NCBI GenBank assembly: GCA_902575095.1
Contig: CACGPY010000001.1
Location: forward strand, 1 to 64,000
Length of the DNA: 64,000 nt
DNA from: an uncultured Pelagibacteraceae bacterium
Lineage (GTDB): Bacteria > Pseudomonadota > Alphaproteobacteria > Pelagibacterales > Pelagibacteraceae
Reading direction: 5' to 3'
Below, in pieces: positions 61,701 to 64,000 of this stretch; position 1 is the stretch's first letter; each line of letters starts with the position of its first letter. A program made the translations under genes and the position numbers. Under the pieces are notes generated by a model. The model was given only the letters and a program-made list of their open reading frames with translations, did no database searches and was not told the origin of the DNA.

Positions 61701-61865
61701 AGAAGCTCCTCTATATTCAGTTTGAATTGTAACAACTGGTGGCTGCACATCAGGCAATTCATCTGTTGGTATTTCTTGAAAAGTGACTAAACCAAATATA
61801 ACTAAAACCAAACTCATTACTGAGGCTACAACAGGTCTTTTGATTGAAAGGTCAGTTAAAAACAT
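58770..61865 (-). CDS. RND efflux transporter, inner-membrane pump
   Basis: A 1031-residue proton-driven pump of the HAE1/AcrB-MexF type. Twelve membrane segments are expected; SIKRPVVASVMSLVLVIFG is the first, GIVVDDAIVMLENIVRR holds the proton-relay Asp pair in TM4 and LIGLSAKNGILIVEFA the TM10 Lys. Full length and intact. It follows the adaptor gene directly, one base after its stop. No outer-membrane factor gene is present, so a TolC-like partner must be encoded elsewhere. The substrate is not predictable. Confidence 0.95.
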   Translation of the reverse strand: MFLTDLSIKRPVVASVMSLVLVIFGLVTFQEIPTDELPDVQPPVVTIQTEYRGASAEIVDTQITQKIEDFVGGTPGLETIDSFSEDESSRITLTFETDLDLDDVANDVRSSVSRVLDNLPEGAEQPEIFKQSAGMRTTMWLSFNSETMSDLELTDYADRYLTDTFSTVDGVGRVRLGGQRELSLRIWLDPIALAARDLTTEEVENVLRKENVEFPAGRIESKDIDLTIKLNKAYSNLENYKNLPLKRATDGSIIALSDVARVELGAESTRTLFKGNGKQVVGIGIYQQSDANTIAVADGIKKKIKELKPSLPPNTTLEVSFDRSNYIKAAIKEVYKTLFIALILVTTIIYLFLGNIRALVVPLVALPVSLISTFLAIYIFDFSINLFTLMALVLAIGIVVDDAIVMLENIVRRIELGDTPLVAAFKGAKQVSFAIIATTVVLVAVFVPLIFIKGITGVLFTQTAITLAAAVIISSFVALSLSPMLASKFLKQNMNKSKIVLKFEKFLKNLTYLYKISLLGWIKKRTTITIFLLATLALTLFFFNFTKKELIAPEDRGAFFIIVKAPQGSGFNFTKDRAEEIEGLLLPNVGKGEYRKLIMRVPGFGKSAKQVNSGFIIVLLEPWKKRDRHGVEIMRESFGEISKVPGVLAFPIMPQGIRTGGIESPVQFVILGNTYDQLIEWKEIIKKEARKNPGLTSIEDDFDLNKPQLNVKIDQKKAADLGVSTEDIGKTIETIFGSRRVTNFTRDGKEYSIILQGDIKDRQEPDSISKVFVRSKNNNKLVSISNLVAYDEEGQSPFLARYNRQKAVTISARLVGDYSLDEALKFLVGVVEQNTPQAKIAYKGESEEYKKTNTELYVIFALALITAYLAMSAQFESWKHPFTIMLTVPMAILGGLLGLLVVGSSLNVYSQIALIILIGLSAKNGILIVEFANQLRKEGKNLEVAVFESAAIRLRPILMTSLSTIIGVLPLILGTGPGAASRLTVGITIFGGMLFSTFFTLYVIPTIYTIVGKNTKRIDAVEIDLNRQLKK

Positions 61866-62738
61866 TTATTTGGTTGAAGTAATAATTTTTATTTTACCTT
61901 TATCTCTTACTTTAGAAACACCCTCACTGATCACAAGATCACCCTCATTTAATCCAGATATAACAGAAACTTTACCAAAATTTCTTTTACCAATTTCAAT
62001 ATTCTTTTTTTCAGCGGTATCTTCATTTACAGTATAAACGAATGCTGTATTTCCTTGAATTGTTACAGCACTTTCCGGTACACCAATTTGATTTTTTTCA
62101 TCATAAATAATCTTTACAGTCATTAGTTGACCTGGAATAATTTCAAAATTTGAATTATCGACTATTATTCTTGAAAGAATCGATCTAGTAGAAGGGTCAA
62201 TACGAGAACTAATTGTTTCTATTTTACCCTTAAAAATTTTTTTGTAGGCAGAACTAGTAACCTCAGCTTTTAGTCCTGTCTTAAGAACACTTACATAATT
62301 TTCAGGAACCTTAATATCAATTACAATTTTTTTAAGATCATCAAGTGTAATAATTAAACTTTCTGAACCTAAGACACCTTGAGCTATTTCCCTTTTCCCT
62401 ACCTTGCCAGCAAAATCTGCTATTAAGCTTCCCCCATCTTTTAATAAAAGTATTTTTTCTCCTTTTTTTACGAATCTATTTTCAAGATTAAGCTTTCCAT
62501 TAATATTACTTGCTTGAACCCTATAGGCTTTTGAATTCTGAGCAATTGCAGTACCAAAAGTTTCAATACTTTTATAAAAAAGTGATTTTTCAACTGTAGA
62601 AACGATTACGCCTGGAGCTGGTCTCACGCTAAATTTTTTTTTAAAATGAAGACCTATAAAGTGCCTCGCTGTTATGATTGCAAAAATAGCTATAAAAAAA
62701 ATTATTAGAAAAGTTTTAATTTTTGATGAAGTTTTCAT
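61866..62738 (-). CDS. RND periplasmic adaptor (membrane fusion protein)
   Basis: A 290-residue adaptor with an N-terminal membrane anchor (FLIIFFIAIFAIITARHFIG). The beta-barrel part includes KKIFKGKIETISSRIDPSTRSI, typical of MexH/VexE-type adaptors, and the end has VISGLNEGDLVISEGVSKVRD. It is shorter than AcrA (about 400) because the coiled-coil hairpin is almost missing: residues about 80-100 go straight between lipoyl halves. It pairs with the RND pump gene. Confidence 0.9.
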   Translation of the reverse strand: MKTSSKIKTFLIIFFIAIFAIITARHFIGLHFKKKFSVRPAPGVIVSTVEKSLFYKSIETFGTAIAQNSKAYRVQASNINGKLNLENRFVKKGEKILLLKDGGSLIADFAGKVGKREIAQGVLGSESLIITLDDLKKIVIDIKVPENYVSVLKTGLKAEVTSSAYKKIFKGKIETISSRIDPSTRSILSRIIVDNSNFEIIPGQLMTVKIIYDEKNQIGVPESAVTIQGNTAFVYTVNEDTAEKKNIEIGKRNFGKVSVISGLNEGDLVISEGVSKVRDKGKIKIITSTK

Positions 62739-62742
62739 ATAT

Positions 62743-63555
62743 TTAATCTAATCCGTACTCTGCCCATGAACCGTCGTAGATAATAGGTTTTTTACCACTT
62801 ATAATAGAATTAGCTAGACCTAAAATACATGCTGTAATTCCAGAACCACATGTAAAAGCCATTTCTTTTTCAATTGATACTTTTTTTGATTTGAAAATCT
62901 CAATTAAGTCCTCTTTTTTTTTAAAAGTTCTATCATCTCTTAAAAGTTTTTGGAAAGGCAGGTTAATTGATCCTTTGACGTTTCCACTTTTAAGTTCTTT
63001 TCGAGGTTCAGGCTGTAAGCCTAAAAATCTTTGCTCTCCTCTGGCGTCTAGCAATTGGAATTTATTATTAATAATATTATCATTTACTTCATCTTTATTT
63101 ATTACAAGAGATGTATTTTCAACTGCAATGTATTTAGATCTGTCAAAGCTAACTATTTTTTTAGTAGTTGAACGTTTTTCATTTGTCCATTTTTTAAATC
63201 CTCCATCTAATACTGAGATAAGTTTTGGATCATGGCCAAAATACAAAAAAGAGTACCAAACTCTACAAGAACTAAAAACATCTGAGTTGTCATAGACAAT
63301 TATGTGATCTGAATTAGATATTCCTAAACTAGATACAATTATTTCCCAATCTTCTCTAGACGGAAGCATATGCGGAAGATTAGTTTTTTGATTTGAATTT
63401 TTATCTATATCAAAGAATATAGAGTTAATGATATGCTCTGTTTTGTACTCTTCAAATGAATTTCTATTAGCATTTGGAAGATGCCAGCTAGCATCTAAAA
63501 TTTTTACTTTTTCAATATTCTTATCTAACCAGTTTGTAGTTACTAATTGATTCAT
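62743..63555 (-). CDS. sseA: thiosulfate/3-mercaptopyruvate sulfurtransferase
   Basis: A 270-residue protein with two rhodanese domains. The first is inactive-type (KILDASWHLPNANR, FFDIDKNSNQ). The second has the catalytic Cys in FTCGSGITACILGLA; the CGSG(I/V)TA loop favours 3-mercaptopyruvate over thiosulfate. YDGSWAEYG ends the protein. It overlaps the msrA stop by one base (TAATG), suggesting a shared sulfur/oxidation theme. Confidence 0.94.
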   Translation of the reverse strand: MNQLVTTNWLDKNIEKVKILDASWHLPNANRNSFEEYKTEHIINSIFFDIDKNSNQKTNLPHMLPSREDWEIIVSSLGISNSDHIIVYDNSDVFSSCRVWYSFLYFGHDPKLISVLDGGFKKWTNEKRSTTKKIVSFDRSKYIAVENTSLVINKDEVNDNIINNKFQLLDARGEQRFLGLQPEPRKELKSGNVKGSINLPFQKLLRDDRTFKKKEDLIEIFKSKKVSIEKEMAFTCGSGITACILGLANSIISGKKPIIYDGSWAEYGLD

Positions 63556-64000
63556 TAACTGTTTTTTTCAATATATTTTTGATGATATTCTTCAGCTTTA
63601 TTGTAGTTTTTAATTTTTGAGATATTTGTCTGAATTTTACCATCTAATTTTTCGTTAAATTCTTTTAAAACTTCCAAAGCGTCTTGTTTCTGCTTCTCAT
63701 CTTCATAGAAAATCTCACTTCTATATTGAGTTCCAACATCTGGAAATTGCATATCTTTTTGTGTTGGATCATGCATTTTGAAAAATAAATCTAATATTTT
63801 TTTAAACGAAATTTTATTTTCGTCAAAGGTAAGTCTTACAACTTCAGCATGTCCAGTGTTTCCTGTGCATACTTCTTCATAGGTTGTTTTCGCGCTACTT
63901 CCTCCTGCGTAACCTACTTCTGTCTTTATTATACCTGGTTTGCTTTTAAAGTTTTCCTCAGGTTTCCAAAAACATCCAAGTGCAAGTGTACATTTCTGCA
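63555..64000 (-). CDS. msrA: peptide methionine sulfoxide reductase MsrA, 5' truncated by the window
   Basis: The frame stays open from 63555 to the right edge, so the start lies beyond the window. The visible 148 residues include the active-site GCFWKPEENF (Cys near the edge), VGYAGGSSAKTTYEEVC, GNTGHAEVVRLTFD and MHDPTQKDMQFPDVGTQYRS. An internal ATG at 63776 is not the start. The enzyme repairs oxidised methionine. First visible gene of the msrA-sseA-MFP-RND run. Confidence 0.95.
   Translation of the reverse strand, partial: QKCTLALGCFWKPEENFKSKPGIIKTEVGYAGGSSAKTTYEEVCTGNTGHAEVVRLTFDENKISFKKILDLFFKMHDPTQKDMQFPDVGTQYRSEIFYEDEKQKQDALEVLKEFNEKLDGKIQTNISKIKNYNKAEEYHQKYIEKNS

Overview
The window is a dense, strongly AT-rich stretch of bacterial chromosome. 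It looks like a streamlined marine alphaproteobacterium of the SAR11 / Pelagibacterales type. That placement is inferred from gene content and order: Irr next to fabA-fabB-fabI, RegB/RegA, ChvI/ChvG, ubiE-ubiB-coaBC-dut, and a murJ-trpS-nfu...miaB-phoH-ybeY-lnt-metK-nusA-infB-rbfA-rpsO-pnp block. Very short or negative spacers, low G+C and weak or absent Shine-Dalgarno sequences also fit. I saw no tRNA, rRNA, IS element, prophage or CRISPR. No gap without a gene exceeds 300 bases; the longest is about 217 bases before dnaA.

Layout. 1-2842: end of a BON-domain lipoprotein facing malic enzyme. 2913-21377: rightward housekeeping run covering lipid II flipping, tRNA charging and modification, Fe-S assembly, a membrane-anchored glucosaminidase, Fur, lipoprotein maturation, SAM synthesis and the nusA-infB-rbfA-rpsO-pnp expression block; one leftward polysaccharide deacetylase interrupts it. 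21402-23050: a small accessory pair (acyltransferase-like protein and DUF2334 deacetylase). 23043-29104: leftward fabA-fabB-fabI, then rightward irr, katG, a 2OG-Fe(II) oxygenase and a DUF2061 protein, with near-identical Irr-box-like 17-mers before irr and before katG. 29110-34215: leftward SH3 protein, ThiF/MoeB, dut, coaBC, ubiB, ubiE. 34227-40320: mutM, rpsT, dnaA, dnaN, gyrB (gyrB carries a one-base frameshift in an A8 run). 40328-46502: regB and regA flanking a leftward four-gene polyamine cassette. 46505-48017: bioY and an unpaired ABC ATPase. 48060-56530: polA, chvI-chvG, ahcY, tsaE, amgK-murU. 56520-64000: gpmA, VanZ-like protein, nuclease, SLT lipoprotein, and a leftward msrA-sseA-MFP-RND operon cut by the window end.

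How the parts fit. Several genes maintain or recycle the cell wall (murJ, glucosaminidase, SLT lipoprotein, amgK-murU). Iron/haem and peroxide appear wired together: Irr probably controls itself and katG, and the oxygenase downstream is translationally coupled to katG. Redox sensing (RegB/RegA) is interleaved with polyamine synthesis. Every convergent gene pair ends within a few bases of its partner or overlaps it, so little room is left for terminators. The strongest candidates for something new are the Irr-box katG/oxygenase/DUF2061 unit and the polyamine cassette inside regB-regA. The gyrB frameshift is the strongest anomaly.
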